NCBI RefSeq assembly: GCF_037975245.1
Contig: NC_092574.1
Coordinates: 23,625,713-23,689,712, forward strand
DNA from: Apostichopus japonicus
Lineage: Eukaryota; Echinodermata; Holothuroidea; Aspidochirotida; Stichopodidae
DNA length: 64,000 nucleotides
Reading direction: 5' to 3'
In this document: one piece after another, positions 24,103 to 39,400 of the stretch
Layout of the letters: each line of letters starts with the position of its first letter
Numbering within the stretch: the first letter of the stretch is position 1
Translations under genes and position numbers: made by a program
The notes under the pieces: model-generated
What the model saw: only the letters and a program-made list of their open reading frames with translations
What the model was told of the DNA's origin: nothing
The model's database searches: none

Positions 24103-26880
24103 GTGAGTTACTTTTAGTTTTCAGGGGGTATATTTTAGTTAAAACTAGGATCATTGTCAACCGTGTCGTTGGACATTTATTGTACCTGTTCTCAACCTAG
24201 TCGTTACTTAGGCCGAACTTGGGCTATATTATGAGACTTATGCAGTAACGTTAGGCCTACTATGCTACTAGTAATGGTTAGTAACAGGTAGTGATACTGG
24301 TGTAAATGAGAGTTTGTAAGCCTAACTTTACTTTAGTTAAGTATTGCCCAAGGGGTTAGGAAGCTGAAAGAAGCTCACTTGAAACCCTATCCAAGTGGAA
24401 ACCATGGATGAACAACATGAGTGTTCGGAGAGTTATGAGGCAGGCATGTAGTTGTCACGTCCATTCCTGCTCCTGCAGGGACTGCCATTTAAATCCCCAT
24501 CTGACAGATACCCTGTAAGAGCTAGTGAACCTCAACATCTAGCAACTTTCTCAAATACTGAGGGAGGTGAAGGCACCCACCCCATTCATCATCACTTCCG
24601 TGCAGCTATGTTGAATGAAGTTGTTTTAAAACCACTGAGAAAAAACGTAAACCAAACCCCAATTCCCAAACCAGAAATGTACCAAATCCATAGTAGACTC
24701 TGCTTAACAAGACTGCAAAGCAACAAGAAAACAGACCCAACAAAAGTGAGGGATCCCTGATAAATTGACACTTACAGTAGATTATCAATAAAGTTTCTGA
24801 AATTTGAGCCATGAGAGAAAAGGCTTCTAAAGTAAGTGGTCCAATTGTTGCTCTGCATGGAGAAAATATGACCCATTATTTAATGACTGTCACTGACATG
24901 TATTGTACAGATCTTTCTGTTGCTTCTCATATTTCATTCACTAGCAACCAATTAAAGCATATATATTAGCCATGGATGTAAAATTGACTGAGCAGGAAAA
25001 TGGTTTCTTGTACAAAATGTAAAGGGTGTAACCTTGAGTACTTTGTGAGAGTTTTTGTTAGGGGAAGAAACATATCAAATTAGTAAAATAAGAGAAGTTA
25101 CAACATAGCTAATATCAACATGTATACTAGATATTGTTACCATGGAAGGTTTATCACAACAATTTTGTTGTTGCCAAGGTAATTTTTTGAACCATAATCT
25201 TTGTTCACCTCAACACTAGCACTTCAAATCACTGAAGCGTATCGTCTGCATGGAACGCAGAGCTTCCTATCTCAAAAATATTTGTAGTAAAGTATGTTAA
25301 ATGCACTTGTAGTATAGTGAAATTTGAAGTTTGAGATTCTGTTTTATAAGAAAAGAAATGTGTGAGAAATTGGAAGTAAGTACTTTAACATTAAAGCAAT
25401 TTTGACTCTTCAAGTAGTTTGGGCTCAACATAGTGCAAGCATGGTCATCCAAGGAGATATTATTAAATCTAATGTGGCATTACTACTTAGAGGTTATCAT
25501 CTAAGGTTTAATGATTAAAAAAACTGAGGTTGGGCCTATACCTTTGATAACAGGTCATTGTAGGCTCAATTACATGGTACGCTATATAACTGTGTGCATT
25601 ACAAAGTGTAGATCCAATTTATACACTTACTACATGTATATTGTGGAGTTACTTGTTTCAATTAGGAATTTAATTCTTTCAGAATCAAGGACTTAGTATG
25701 TTAAAAGATGCAGGCATAGAAAGTGCTGCCTATGATTTCATTAACAAGTAAAAGGCCCTTGAATTTTAGTGCTTGCTGGTTGTTTCATTGTAACTGAATC
25801 CTCCTCTACAAGGCACAGACCAACCAATTACCCTTATGGAAGTCACTCTAAGGAGGAGAATTTCGATAATTACATTACTCATTCAAACTCACTAAGCTCT
25901 GGTCAATTGGGCCTTAATTAATTAATTAATACTCTATGATTAAAATTCAGACTTATACAGTGGATCACACAAGTTCAATGTAACGTTTTAACTCTTCTTA
26001 CACATCGAGGGGTAGAAGCAGTTCTCGATTTGGGTTTCCTTGTCAAAAATTTTGACCTTAATTGTTGTAAAGTTACAAGTCTGAATAGAAAATTTGTCCC
26101 TAGAGCCTGCAAAGTTTATTTGTTAGAAGACTTTTCATTGTAATAAAGATATTATACCCCTTTTTGTGTTACTGCACTGTGGTATCATGGTTAATGCCAT
26201 GTGGGCATTGGGTATACCTACTGTAACAAGGTATATATTGTTCTGACTCGTTGAAGAAAAACATCTCAATATATGGAAATGGCTAATCATTGATATGTTT
26301 CGGAGACTTATTTTAAGATCAAAGATACTAAGGGTTAATACACAGTTTGACATGGTTATTGGACAGAAATACCACCTGATTACCATCAAATATGAGGAGA
26401 GTAGTGCATTATATTATTATATTTTTTACCTTATGGTCTGCAGTTATGATTATTCCAACATATCATTCAGTTAATTCAGCTGAGATTGGAAAGCAAACAG
26501 ACTCTATGAAATTTGAACAAACACTCGGGTGGTATTTGTTGAAAGGAGACTATTATAAAGTTTGACCAAATAGTTCAATAAAGACTGACCTAGTTAACAC
26601 ACTGACAATGACGTCACAATAAGGACCATACTCGACTTGTGTTAGCAGAGATAACCACTAACCTGATGGGACATATCCCAAGTGCTGGATTACAAGTAAA
26701 TATTATAGCCTAAAGGTCACTTATGGCTGCACAACATCTTGTGGGCATTTAAGACACCTTTCATATGTGTTGAACAGATGCTACGTGTAAGGTACTGTAC
26801 CTTTATGTACTATAGTCATACTTTACAAGATACTTTCCGTATGGTTAAGGATTCCCATTAAGAACTTAGAACAAACTAAT

Positions 26881-26972
<92 letters not shown>

Positions 26973-29900
26973 ATTGAAATTGTAGTGAGTTGGAAAATCC
27001 AGAACAGTGAAAAAACTTCCAGCCTCCACCGGGATTCGAACCTGTGCCTCCCGCTTTATATGCGGACACCCTAACCACTAGGCTATGGATGCTGATTGTA
27101 CGTCCAGAGGCTCGGAACCGATAAGGAAGGTCGTAATTCCACTGTAGGCACCTATGAATTTTCCATTTAAATCATCGATTAATCTTTCTTATTTTAGTTT
27201 TTTTATCCTCCGTCAAACATTCTGATACGGAATGATGGATTTAAAATTGGTGTTTAAAGTTAGTTCATTAGTTCGTTAGTTCATTTCAATGCCCTCTTAA
27301 AACAAATTCGATCCTAGACACACTGTACACCCAATCGAGCTCAAAAGACCAATTATTCTGAGCATAATGTTCAAGAAATCTCTGCTAAGCTATTCTGTCA
27401 ACAACTGTTGTTTACTTGTCAGATTGAGCTAGAACTCACAGACAGCCCGAGGCAGCTTGCCTCAAAAGTAACTCATCGATGCAGCAAACTTGTTAAGTCT
27501 CAATTGAATGCAACTGGCAAGTTCACAGCTTATCACAGTTAAGTTATATTTAGTCCTAAGATACCCCCTGGTTGGCCCTAAACATGATTAACTCCCCTAC
27601 TGTATATATAATTAACTGTCATGACAGGCAGACAGGGATAAAAAAGGGACTTGGTTCATCTCATAGTCCCCTGTCTTTATTTAAATACCATTCATTCTCA
27701 CATTGCTTAAGATGTTTGTGTAAGGGATGTAATAGAAAGAATTGAAAAGATGGCCACTTAAACCTTTGAACACAGCAATTTGTGCATGCAACCACAAGCT
27801 TAACTTGTGAATCAGACGTGAAGGCAGTCCGAAGATGCATCTTTAAACTTGTAAAGTCTAGTTTTATCACATCCATTATCACCGTTTACCCTGGGCTCCT
27901 TTCCCCCTCCCCTTCTTTCTTGACCTATAGATGCTATAGCAGTCCGGATTCACAGTGTTTTTTAGGTGCTGAGTTAGCCTGTGCCAGCATAATACATTTC
28001 AAAGAGTCACAATATCTTTTTTAGTATACGTTCAGCTAATTGTCCACTCGATAGTTTTTTTTTTAAATTTGCAGTTTTTTATGGCCTTGCCTGGGATTTT
28101 GAGATCTATAGTACATACAGATACAACAAAATATTAGTCCCAGGTTATTATAAATCTATATAACAATTTCAACTTGTTGTCAGGGGATGTGTTTTTGTTG
28201 GGAATGATACATGTGTAAAAACTTCCGAAAATTTGAGATCAAGTGATAACAATCTGATTTTAATTTACGACTTACAGACACAGAATGAGCCCTACCATTG
28301 TGTTTGTAACGATGAGGATCTTTTCCATTCAAGTTATCATTTTTGTTTTTGGTTTATCAAAAACAAGAACCGTTGCGGTGAACCAAAATGACTGAGATTT
28401 AAAGCAAACAGGTTTTTGTAGTTGAAGTTAGGCGCGTGGGTTGTCATTGTTTGCAGAATGAATTTTGCGTGACTGGTGATGTGGGAACAAAACTACAGCC
28501 AATTAGTTGGTGCAGGGTTCAAATGAATCACGATAAGGTGATGGCTAATGGATCCTTCCAATTTAATCCTTGTGTTAAATTAGAAAGCAAGGAAATGGGT
28601 GTTTGGAGAGGAGGGTTGGATAGGGCAGGGGTGAGGGCAGGCGGGGAGGGGGGTGAGAGGAGGAAGAATTGAAATGAATTGAAAATATATGAACACAGTA
28701 AGAAGCTTTAGTATTAGCTTAGCATTGTAAGAACTTTTTACAACTAGACTTCAAATGTTTCGTTCCTTCAATAGTAAGACCTTATTAATTAAGTCTTACA
28801 GAGACCTGTACCATTGTATGGTACCGTACATTTCATAGTCAACCACCCTCTGAAAGTTATCAGCAAGGCAAGAGAGAGCACTTTCTTGTATGTTGTAGTA
28901 TGTATATACTGTATTTCATCCTGGGTGTTTAAAAACCAAACAGATCAACACGACAACACCAATAGCAATACATTTGAGTCCTGAGAAACCATCTGCTGTT
29001 TTTTTTTTGGGGGGGGATGGGGGGAGGAAGAGCCATGTGTTTTACTTACTATGTACTGTATGTAATTGATTGATTGATAGTGATTTCCTGGTATTAGGCA
29101 CAGTTTTCAAATTTATGTATCCAGCTACTATATCAAATTTGTTTTTTTTGAGCTGCCAAACTAAATTTCGGATCTGATGTTAAACCTTCTTCTGGATTTG
29201 GAACATATTAAAAGAAGATTAATTTTTTTGTATTTGGTGCTGGGAGGGGAGGGGGGGGAGGGGGAGGGACATAGAGGTGGGAATGGGTGCAGGGTTGATG
29301 GTGGGTATTGGTGATGGTAGGCATTGGTGATGGTGTTTTGTACAGTATTGAGTTAAATTACTAGATCATGGACTTGAATTTTTTCTTGTGTGCATTTTAT
29401 GTGAAAATGTTAGGGCTCTGCTTAAATGAGCAACCAGAAACTCTGTAAATGTACCATTTTTGACAATATTATGTAACAGCTGACTGCAGGCCACATGTAC
29501 TCTACCCTTAGGATACAAATATTTCCTGTATATACACCTCAAGATGGTTAGCCTACCTCAAGAGACCACATTGCATACTTACTAGAAAATGGAGACTATT
29601 GGAGAAATGTTATTATGTAGCTTCAATCAGATGCAACTGAATTGGTAAATACAGGTTAGAATTGGGTGTCCCGTGAATAGCAGCTTTTCCAGTTGATGAC
29701 CCTCTCAGAAACGAGCAGGATAAGAAGCTTTTTCCTTTGTGTTTTCTGCCTCTTCATTTTGGCTTATCTTTTGTTGATCAAACAATCACTGCTTCCCTTC
29801 TCAAAGCAAATGGCCAAAAATAAAAAACAAGAAACAAAAAAAATTGACCAATGGCACCCCCTGACTGGTCGTCCAGGAAAATCATCTGCAGTGATTTTGC

Positions 29901-32900
29901 GGGGGCTACGACTCCTTCAGAAACCTTTTGGATAGTGGTTTGATAATTTAACAGGATTTTCTGCAAACCATTCACTAAATCAGTCGGTTGAAATGGTAAT
30001 GGGGTGAAGAAAAAAAAAGCCATTGCACAAAAATAGAAAGAGAACTGAATCCCCGGGGGCCCCTTGTATGGAGAAAATGGGTCTGTGGTTAAATATTGAG
30101 GCTCATGCTAGAGAGAAAAGGTCCATGTGATATTACAACCAGCCATGGGTAACCACCTCTGTCATATTACACCCAGCCATGGGTAACCACCTCTGTCATA
30201 TTACACCCAGCCATGGGTAACCACCTCTGTCATATTACACCCAGCCATGGGTAACCACCTCTGTCATATTACACCCAGCCATGGGTAACCACCTCTGTCA
30301 TATTACACCCAGCCATGGGTAACCACCTCTTTGATATTACACCCATGCAGCCATTGGTAACCACCTGTTTAATAGCTATCTGCTGTGTACGTGAATAACG
30401 ATTTGATATTTCTCACCGAAAGACAGACAGAATACAAGGACATGGGAAGGCCACGAGGCAACCGTTTTAGTTTATTAAACCGAACATAGACTTTTGATCT
30501 GAAGCTAAAAATGTACGACGGAACAAAGTGTCGTTACTGACACATGGCTGGTGACTTCCCTTTCAGTGGTTTAGTAGAAGACAATCGTAGAAGATGAAGT
30601 CAAAAGACACTTTAATTGTCGCCACGGTGACTTGAGCACCACCTCGTGTGAAGCGAAGGTCATTTCCAGCGGATCCATTGTTATCTTTACCGATCGCCCA
30701 ACGTGATGGCACCCTGCCAGCTTCATTCATTATTCTGTATTGTTCTGTTTGTAATAATTGTACCCTGGTCTTTTTAATTCATGCCGTTGAATCATGCTGA
30801 CGAAGACGTTGTGAATTATTTTTCGTCCTGACCAGTGGTCAGTGGAGGCTCCTCCTCTTTCTCCTCGGCTTCAACGCTCTGTGGCAGGTCACACAAGAGG
30901 CTGTCACCCAAGAAAGTCTCCTTGATGCAAACAGCTCCAAAAAAAGTCTTGAAGGTTGTGGTCGAGAAAGACTGACACGTTCCTTTCCGAAAACAAAATT
31001 GTGGATGTGTCCCTCTGGGAACACAACCAGATTCACAGATTCTTTTAGAAACAATTTTGATTGTACAACTGGTTGTTTGAGTTAAGACCCCCCATGGTGT
31101 GTTAATTTGCCCTTGAACACACTTGTTGAAACTGCTATGAATACAGTTTACATGATATTTCACGATTTTGAAAGTGCTTTCTGTTTCAGACTTCCCACGT
31201 TTTCAATGATGTCTAACAGGTTTTGGAACAGTGTTGTCTATAAAGTCAGCACCAACAAACGTAAAATGTCTTCTGCCAAATCCTTTCTCTTTTTATGTGG
31301 GGGGAATGACCAGCCTTCCTTGAGGAACCCAAAGGGCTACATTTTAGGTTCAACATATTGTTAAAAGGCCAGACCATAATGCATCAGTCCATGTAGTTGC
31401 ATGTGGCCATAGTTCGGTTGTCAGATCTTACAAGTCGTTGGATCACGGATGGCTAAATGACTCATCCCTGGTTGGATGTTGCAAATTAACTTGAGCCACA
31501 AGTCTGCTGTAGTGTATGGTGAAGTCAGTCACTGAATGTCATTCGTCTAGTTGGTTTTGAAAAAAAAAGTAATCTGTCTTTTTGTAAAAATTCTAATTTG
31601 ACTTTTGTTTGTACATGTGAACAAGACCAAGATGAAAAAAGGTTGTGTTGGGGACGAACATGATAAGTTTCAGACAGATCAATGATCTATCGATATTTAA
31701 AGCAAAAAATGTTAAAATAGAATATGTGGGGGAAAAAAAAGAAATAAATTGTACCAAAAAAAAAAGAAAAAGGTCCTTGATCAATTGTACTCTCATTTTG
31801 ACTAAAAATGAAAATTTGGAAAAACTTTGAAGCAAGTCGATGACCAACATACAAAACTACCATCAGTGTCCCAGAGATTAAATTTAAACTTAGTTGAATG
31901 GCATTTAGGGCCATATGCGGTGCCTTGCCACAACATTTGGCCTTGCAGGAGACAAGTTGCTTGTAGGATTGTGAAATAGAACAAATGTACCCATGGCGAC
32001 AGGTAAATCTGTTACTACTTAGGAGTACTTTATACTTTGATGTATTGTGTTTGGGTACAATTCAAAATTCACTTTTGAATGTGGAACATAAAAAAAAAAT
32101 AGTCAAAAGGAGATCGAGGAGCCATAGAAGACCTTATCTGGCCAGTCAGCCAGCCAGGAGATTACCAACTTTTTATTAATAAGACAGATTTTCCAGATAG
32201 TTAAACAGGGACATTCTCTGTGTAGGTCAGGTCATGAAAGAAACCTACATTGCCCGTCAGTCGTCAGTGGTGGATTTAATTCCTATTGACATGATTGATC
32301 CTTCTGTCATGGTTGTTGATTAGAGTAGGCATTATCAATTAAAAACAGAGCCATGAAGCTTTATAGAGAAAGTGCATGCACGTGTTATGGACTGCAAAAT
32401 GAGACATACATAAAACTATGTTTCATAACAATAACAATTTACTGTGGGAATTATGAAATACTACCCAACAGCCACATGTATCAAATAATATAATTGGTGT
32501 CATCATGCTATTTTATTCTACCTTAAGCAAAGAAAACTCTTATCACAAGAAAGATCTCTCTAACAATGTGGTATTAATGGTATTCTATGGCAGCTTCAGA
32601 ACATCCCCCCCTCCTCCTCCCCCTCCTCCTACATCTTCCCCCTCCTTCATCTCCTCAATGCAGTTCGTTGGTAGTAGGCACATTAATTGACATTCATGTT
32701 TTCGACCGAACAGAATTTTGCTGCAGCTACAGTTTCTGGAGCGGAATAACATCGATTAATTTCCAATGTTAAAAATGCTGCATTGTCTGTATTTTATCGA
32801 CACATTGTTCAATTAATATCATTGAATATGTTTACCAGTGGTTCTTATTTCCTAAATATTGTAAACAATTTGACAAAGTTGTTTCAATTTCCATCCTTTC

Positions 32901-35900
32901 TTCCCTCTTAGAATCTGATCAGTATTTTAACATGATATTTATGTATTTATTTGTTTATTTATTAATGGAATTATGCTTTTGAGTTATGTTATATTTGCAG
33001 GGAATAAGGAGAATATTTTGGTAGGACCTTCTAAATTAACCATATATATATATTTTTTTATAAGTAAATGAACATGTGAAAAGTGTTGGTGTAAAATATC
33101 AAACAGACTTCTCATCAAATCCTTTTAAAATTATTGGAATAATCTCTACAAATGTACTTCCTCAGAGATGTTGCTGTCTCAGTTAAGAATTACAGTTCAG
33201 ATTAGGTCAAGACTGATTGCACTTATTTCTGTATGGCAACTTTTATCTTCTGTTTTTGGCGCCATCTGTTTATTTTAATGAAATTTAGCCTATCAAATCC
33301 TTTTTACATTCAGATCCATGTCAATATCCGAGTATAAACTCTCTTTTGCATTCCACTCCAAACAAATTTCTTGATGCTTTTTTTACCTTTTTTATTTACA
33401 TCACTCATCCTTTACTGGGATATTTTGTACATGTTAACATTTCTTTCACATTCAAGCTTAACTAATCTGCATGGTGCATTAATGTTTCAACGAGCTTGTT
33501 TTGAGTTTTCCAAATTAATGTCCTTGATGAAAAGTACTTTTTGATGGCAAAATTGAGTGTAGAATAAAAAAAAAAAATTTCACTAAATTCTGTTCCAGCA
33601 TTTCTTGCTCTGAGAGTTTTTGTAGCTAGTTAAACTGAATGGTACCTGCAAAAATGCAACTGACATGTCAAGTTACCATCTGGTTGGTAAATGGTAGATG
33701 GAGCCTGCACAGACAGAGGAAGTCATTAAGCACTTTAACGAAGTAATATTTAGTACTTGACCCCACGCAATCAGCCCTGGACTATGACAGCATATGTTTA
33801 AATAGTCCAATCGACTCGCAGGTGAAGAAACAGAACTCATTGATTTTAATCGTAGACCGCTGTATGCTCGGATAAATATTACTACTATACTGTAAAGCGT
33901 GGATAATATAGATGTATAAGAAAAAGACCCAAAAAATATATATCCTGTCAGTTCAGATTCCTGTCCTTTTTATTAGAAAGGAAACCTCAAATGTTTGAGG
34001 CCAGACAAGAGAATCACACCAAGTAGAAATAATAAGAAGAAGTTGACTGACTGTCCTTAGATTATGGTGTCAATTAAATCTTGAATATTTCAGTAAAACC
34101 TTAACAGAAGTTATCACGTCATATGGCTATATTGCAATGGCACCCTACCCCCTACCCTACTTCTTAGGTCAATTTTGGGCAAAAGATGTATGAACCATCT
34201 GGTGATGATAAAGTTTAAATTAAAAGTACAGTTTTGAGGAATCGAATTTTTTTGCTTCATGCTGCCTGTTATTTGCTGAATAAAGTGACTATACTGTAGA
34301 TTGTATGAAGAAGAAAAAAAGGGGATTAAAAGGGTGAAAGACTCTATAAACCTCCTCAGATACTAATCAGAGTTTATTATGGCTGAGTGGGTTTATGAGC
34401 CACGAAGCAATAGCCCACAACAATTTATTCCTTTTTTTGTAATTTTTTATTACTGTTTTTATTTTTCATTAAATTTATTATTTTTGATAAAATAATCACT
34501 TTCTGCAGCAAGTGCAGGGTCACTCATGGAAATATTTGTGTTTGTTTGTTCGTTCGTTTGTTTGTTTTTTAGCTTTGTCAGTTACTGTCCTGGGCAGTCC
34601 CCTCCCCTACCCCTGCACCTCCTCTCCAACCCCACTTTCCGTTCTGCATTTTCTAATCTACCATGAATTGTTTGCATTCTGTGACACTAATGAAGTCAAA
34701 TGGTTGAAAGTAATTTACCAGAAAAAATACATTTCAAAGAGCAAGGAAGGTTTTCTTTTCTTGATTTGATTCAAGTCATTTGGGTCTAATTTAAAATTAT
34801 CAAGTTCGAATTTTGCTGTGATTTTTGTCTGCAATTCTATGTGGAAGAAGGAAATATATTTGTAGCTGTCGTATAAGACATTACCAATCTGTAAAATTGA
34901 ATAAATCAGTCAGACAAGATGTGAAATATCTTGGTGTAATTTTAGCAAAATTAAAAACATTTTAACCAATTTTTTCATGAGCCCCTACACTGTCGTAGGT
35001 ATCAACTACATGTGGCAATCAATAGATCGGTGAAAAGTGACTGATTCAGTGTTGCCATGGGTTGAACAGGTGTTAACATGGTGTGTAAACACATGTCTGT
35101 CAGCATCCCATAGATACTATAGCAGGCAAGGAAGTGGTTTAACACAGTAATACTATACATACTCTATTCACTACAGTTTATATACAGTATAAACCAGCAA
35201 TTTGATAGACTCTGGCAATTATCAACTCACATCAACTGATTAATTGTGGAATTTGAAATTTACCAAACAAATGAAATTACTCTCTCTCTCTCTCTCTCTC
35301 TCACTTGGTTCAAATTAGCTAAAGAGACATGGTTTGAAATCGACAAATGTCAATAATGTAAATAATTCGGTGTTGAAATTAATTTATTCCGTGTGAGTTA
35401 ATCAAAAGCAAACTTTTAAAAGATGAGCGATTCATTTAGAATGATAATAGTGCACAAATTAACGTTGATTAGTTGTAGAGCATTAAAGCACTGCTAAATC
35501 AGTCTAGGTCGACCTAAATTACATGGACAGTCGCTTTAATCGCATTCTCTGTTTTGTACACATGCATAGTCTGTTATAGTGAGATATCGATTTCTAAGCA
35601 TCCATCCGATGAATGGGTTGCGGATTGTCCGTCTGTTTTTGCTGTTTTTGTGCTTTACTTGTATATGACGTGTGAAGGAACAACGCAAATGCTCTTTGTG
35701 ATGTTTAGAAGTACCTGAAATTAGTATGTTTGCTCTGTGGTACCACGACAAATAGGTTTAGTGGAAAATTGGCAGTTAATGCAAACAATGCGTTGGATGT
35801 AATCATCAGACAGGAAGTTTGCATTAGGCGAAATGAGTGCAGGATTATTTCGGGAACAATTCCATATCTTGTTACAAACCTCATATGTGTACAGTATATA

Positions 35901-36420
35901 TCTAAAACAGGATGCAAGGCATGGATGGGTTCTGTCCTGAAGTACTGTGTCCTACATTAAGGCTTGAAAACTTATTTCAAAACGGTTATAATATTTGTTC
36001 AAATTTCAATATCATAAACACTTGCTATACATTATCTTATATAGTATAACCATAAGGTACTTGCCTTGATGGATTTAGACTCATCCTGGTACTCTAGTCC
36101 AGATACTAAGTACTGCAGTGCAAATGGTTAAGTATAGCCTAAATACTCATTTGTAGAGTCTTATACTCATATCATACTCACACTGGTATATCATACTCAT
36201 ATAATACTCACACCAAGGAGTAATGTAGTTTGTACTCAACCTCATGCTGTTGTACTGTTACACTGTAAGAAAACAAGCATTGTAACTGTTAAAGTTATGT
36301 ATAATTAGTATATGATAGCTGTCTTCCCTTCCCCCCCGCCCCCTCAACCCCCTCCAAAATACGACTCAACGGTTAGTTTAGTAAATTACATGTCAGCCAA
36401 TGTAAGATATTATATATATC

Positions 36421-36468
<48 letters not shown>

Positions 36469-39400
36469 TATCAGGCTGAAATTTCTATTGTCTATGAGAG
36501 ATTACTATCCGTGCAGTTTCCTAATTATGATCATGTTGGTTATATTCTGTGGTCTGTTAGGAATGTGATGTATTCATCTGTGAGTACTATTAAATCAGAA
36601 TGCATTCTATTCACACCTTTTCAGTTGGTGTTTTGTTTTGTGGCTTACGGACACAGACATAACTAACACTTTGCGGTACTTGCTGTAATTTGGCAGTTTG
36701 CCAGACTAATGTAAAGTGTTAAAGTTGTAATGCTTCTGTTTATAATGAACTCTTTCATGTTGTCTCACTGTACTTTATGTGTGAACTAAATACTAAGCTT
36801 GAAGGACACAGCAGTATTCTGTACACAGTGTACAGAAACATCTTTCACTTGAAATTATTATTTTCTTACTACATAATACATCTGTGTGTGATAACCTTGC
36901 ATTAAAAAGGAGAAACTATGAATAGAAATTAATTACTGTTAAAAATGGTTAATTAATTACCATCCTACCTGTCTCCGCTTACATCATGCACTTTCTTATC
37001 TAAAAACTTACCAGCAAATTGTTAACTTTTTTTTTATTGCACTATGTCCACCCTGACCCACTTCCTGCACTGTACTAAATATAAAAAACCAAGTAAAATA
37101 ACAAGGACATAGATTAGTATTAAGTTGAATTGACGAGTATGAAATAAAAAGAATTTATTTGAAAGTTTTGGTTCCCCAGTAAACCCATAAGTGTAAATGA
37201 ATACAAATAAAATACCAGTTCCAAGCAACATTGTCGATAATATTGTCCACAATAAAAATGGTTAAGGAGGGAGTACATGGTTTATCTATTTAGTTTATCT
37301 ATAGACTATATATAATATAGTATGTCTATTTTTAACCTACAACATGTTGTTACTGGAGTTTCACGCCTGTGCGGCGATCATCAGACAACTGGAAGCAAAT
37401 GTTTGTGTCTGTTTATACATGCACATAATGTTACATTGCTATAGTGAGGAAGGGGGGGGGGGAATCAAGCAGGGTATGGGTATAGTGCCTTGGGGAGAGG
37501 GGTTATCAAGAGAAAAGTGGGTGGGGGCGGGGAAGGAAGATAGTTCAGTGGGTATTTCGGATGTGACATGATAAGGATTAAATGCAAAACATTTAACAAA
37601 CCTGATATACAAAGCATTCAGTATTTTATCGATCCTTACAATTTACTTTATCCCCTTAGGTTTCCCCTGGTTACCCTTAGGTTACCCTTAGGTTACCCTG
37701 GTTACCCTTTATCCCCTTGGGTTCATCCCCTGTAGGTTACCCTGGCTTTCATGTCTTTTGGACACATGTACAAGCTTGTCACTCATAAATAACCAACTTA
37801 AATAACTAAAGTAGATTGTTCTGCAGATAAAAATATATTTGTGGACAGTTTGCACTCACTCTGTTATAAATGGTGCTATTTATAGCATAAGGGACAGGTT
37901 CATTAGTCCATCAGTTGTAATGTACACTTGAGTTTGAAATGTATAGCCAAGTATAGAGATTCAATTACGCATTAGTTGTATTATATTCAATGTACAATTC
38001 TGTTCATCACACAATAGAAGCTAGCTAGGTGTCATCATTTTGCTGGGAATTAAGTGTCCTTCAAATATGCCATTTTAGTGATTGCATCTAGATCGCTAAA
38101 AACGATGAAAATTAATTAATGGTGAGACAAAGGTGATCACATTTGCTGTGAATGTCTTGAGCCAATTCCCTACCTGGGATATTTTGACTTTCTGTTGTGT
38201 TTAAAGTAGTATATTGTGTTTAAATATATGACCCCAAAGTTACACCTACACTACCATTCATTGTGATCCTTACGCTATTCCAAACACGTACCAGGCATAT
38301 TTTGCGAGCAAGACATCTTGAATCTTACAAAATTTAGCAATCAGGATAAACATATTCGTCAGCAAAATGGCTAATTTTATTTCGTTCCCCGCTTACCTGT
38401 CTCCCCACAACTTTAGCACCTTACTCTGCAGTGCCTAGAATTATCCAACAATAAGCCACATCACATCTCTGTTACATATATATTGCATTCATGTATGAAG
38501 GGCACATCGGGTTGCCTCAGTATTGCGCAATCTGATGTGTGAAATTTCTGGATTACTAACAGTCTCTTACACTGTATTAGTGTTAGAACGATATTTATAT
38601 GCACAGTATAGTACACTTTTGTCCTACTTGGGGTTCTCCGATTAAAAATTCTATCACAGTAATCTCTCTGTCATAAATTGCAAGTTGCTGATATATGTAA
38701 ATGAATGTAAGTGACAATGGAATGCTAAAAATTCCAGTTAAATGCAATATGGAACTTTAAGGTTGTCCCAATTGGCAATCTGAGTTGTCTAATATGGTGT
38801 GATATTTACTGTACTTTCATGCACCAAATATATTCATTTCAAATTTTGGTGAAAATATTTAAATCAGTCCATTAGCAACTCCCCACACTCCCCAATTCCT
38901 TCCACACTCCCCAATTCCCCCCCCCCCCAAAAAAAATGGCTGGGTTGGTTGTCTTACATTTGTACCACTTATTGTCTGAATTTAGATTGCCTTTTTGCTT
39001 TATTTTTATATTTCCATAACTATTTCATAAATGGTACTCCTCTGTTTTCTTCATTCAGCCTGACTTTGATCTGGATCCTTACTTCAAGAGAGAACTTGAG
39101 AGCCCACCCAGATCGGAGGATTCCAGTAGCCCGCATCACCAGAGCATTTCTTTGTTGGAGGATATCCTGAAGGACACAGAGGAGCTCTCACACCTATGTT
39201 TGACCTCACCAACACCCTTTCAGCAAAACTCCCAGGAACCAGTGGTAACCATCAAACAGGAGCCGGACAGTACAACATCCTCGCCCCCGATGTGCCTCCA
39301 GCAAGTCGAGGAAGGCGTTAAAGAAGAAGCCATGCAGACTGTCTCCGTCGAATCTTTATTAGGCCAGGAGCAAGTCTCGAACGATTTACGTGGAACGGTG

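Larger units (their letters stand above)
24103..39058 (+). other. KLF5-like intron 1 (about 15 kb)
   Basis: Starts GTGAGT and ends TTCATTCAG. It holds a family A SINE (24358-24720), a (TA)n tract with a family B SINE (26884-27158), a 34-bp minisatellite (30129-30370), a less AT-rich patch (30380-31170) and many short simple repeats. I found no nested gene that I would defend. Confidence 0.85.

Noticed and set aside
24452-24760. 102-codon plus-strand open frame
   Set aside because: It lies antisense within a family A SINE in KLF5 intron 1.
26866-27078. Open frame with a [16 protein letters not shown]-type peptide, also at 56724-57047
   Set aside because: It is the translated family B SINE; the repeated peptide comes from the repeat, not from a gene family.
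37649-37745. Interstitial telomere-like repeat
   Set aside because: The units are degenerate TTACCCTTAGG/ATCCCCTTGG and do not hold a TTAGGG register.
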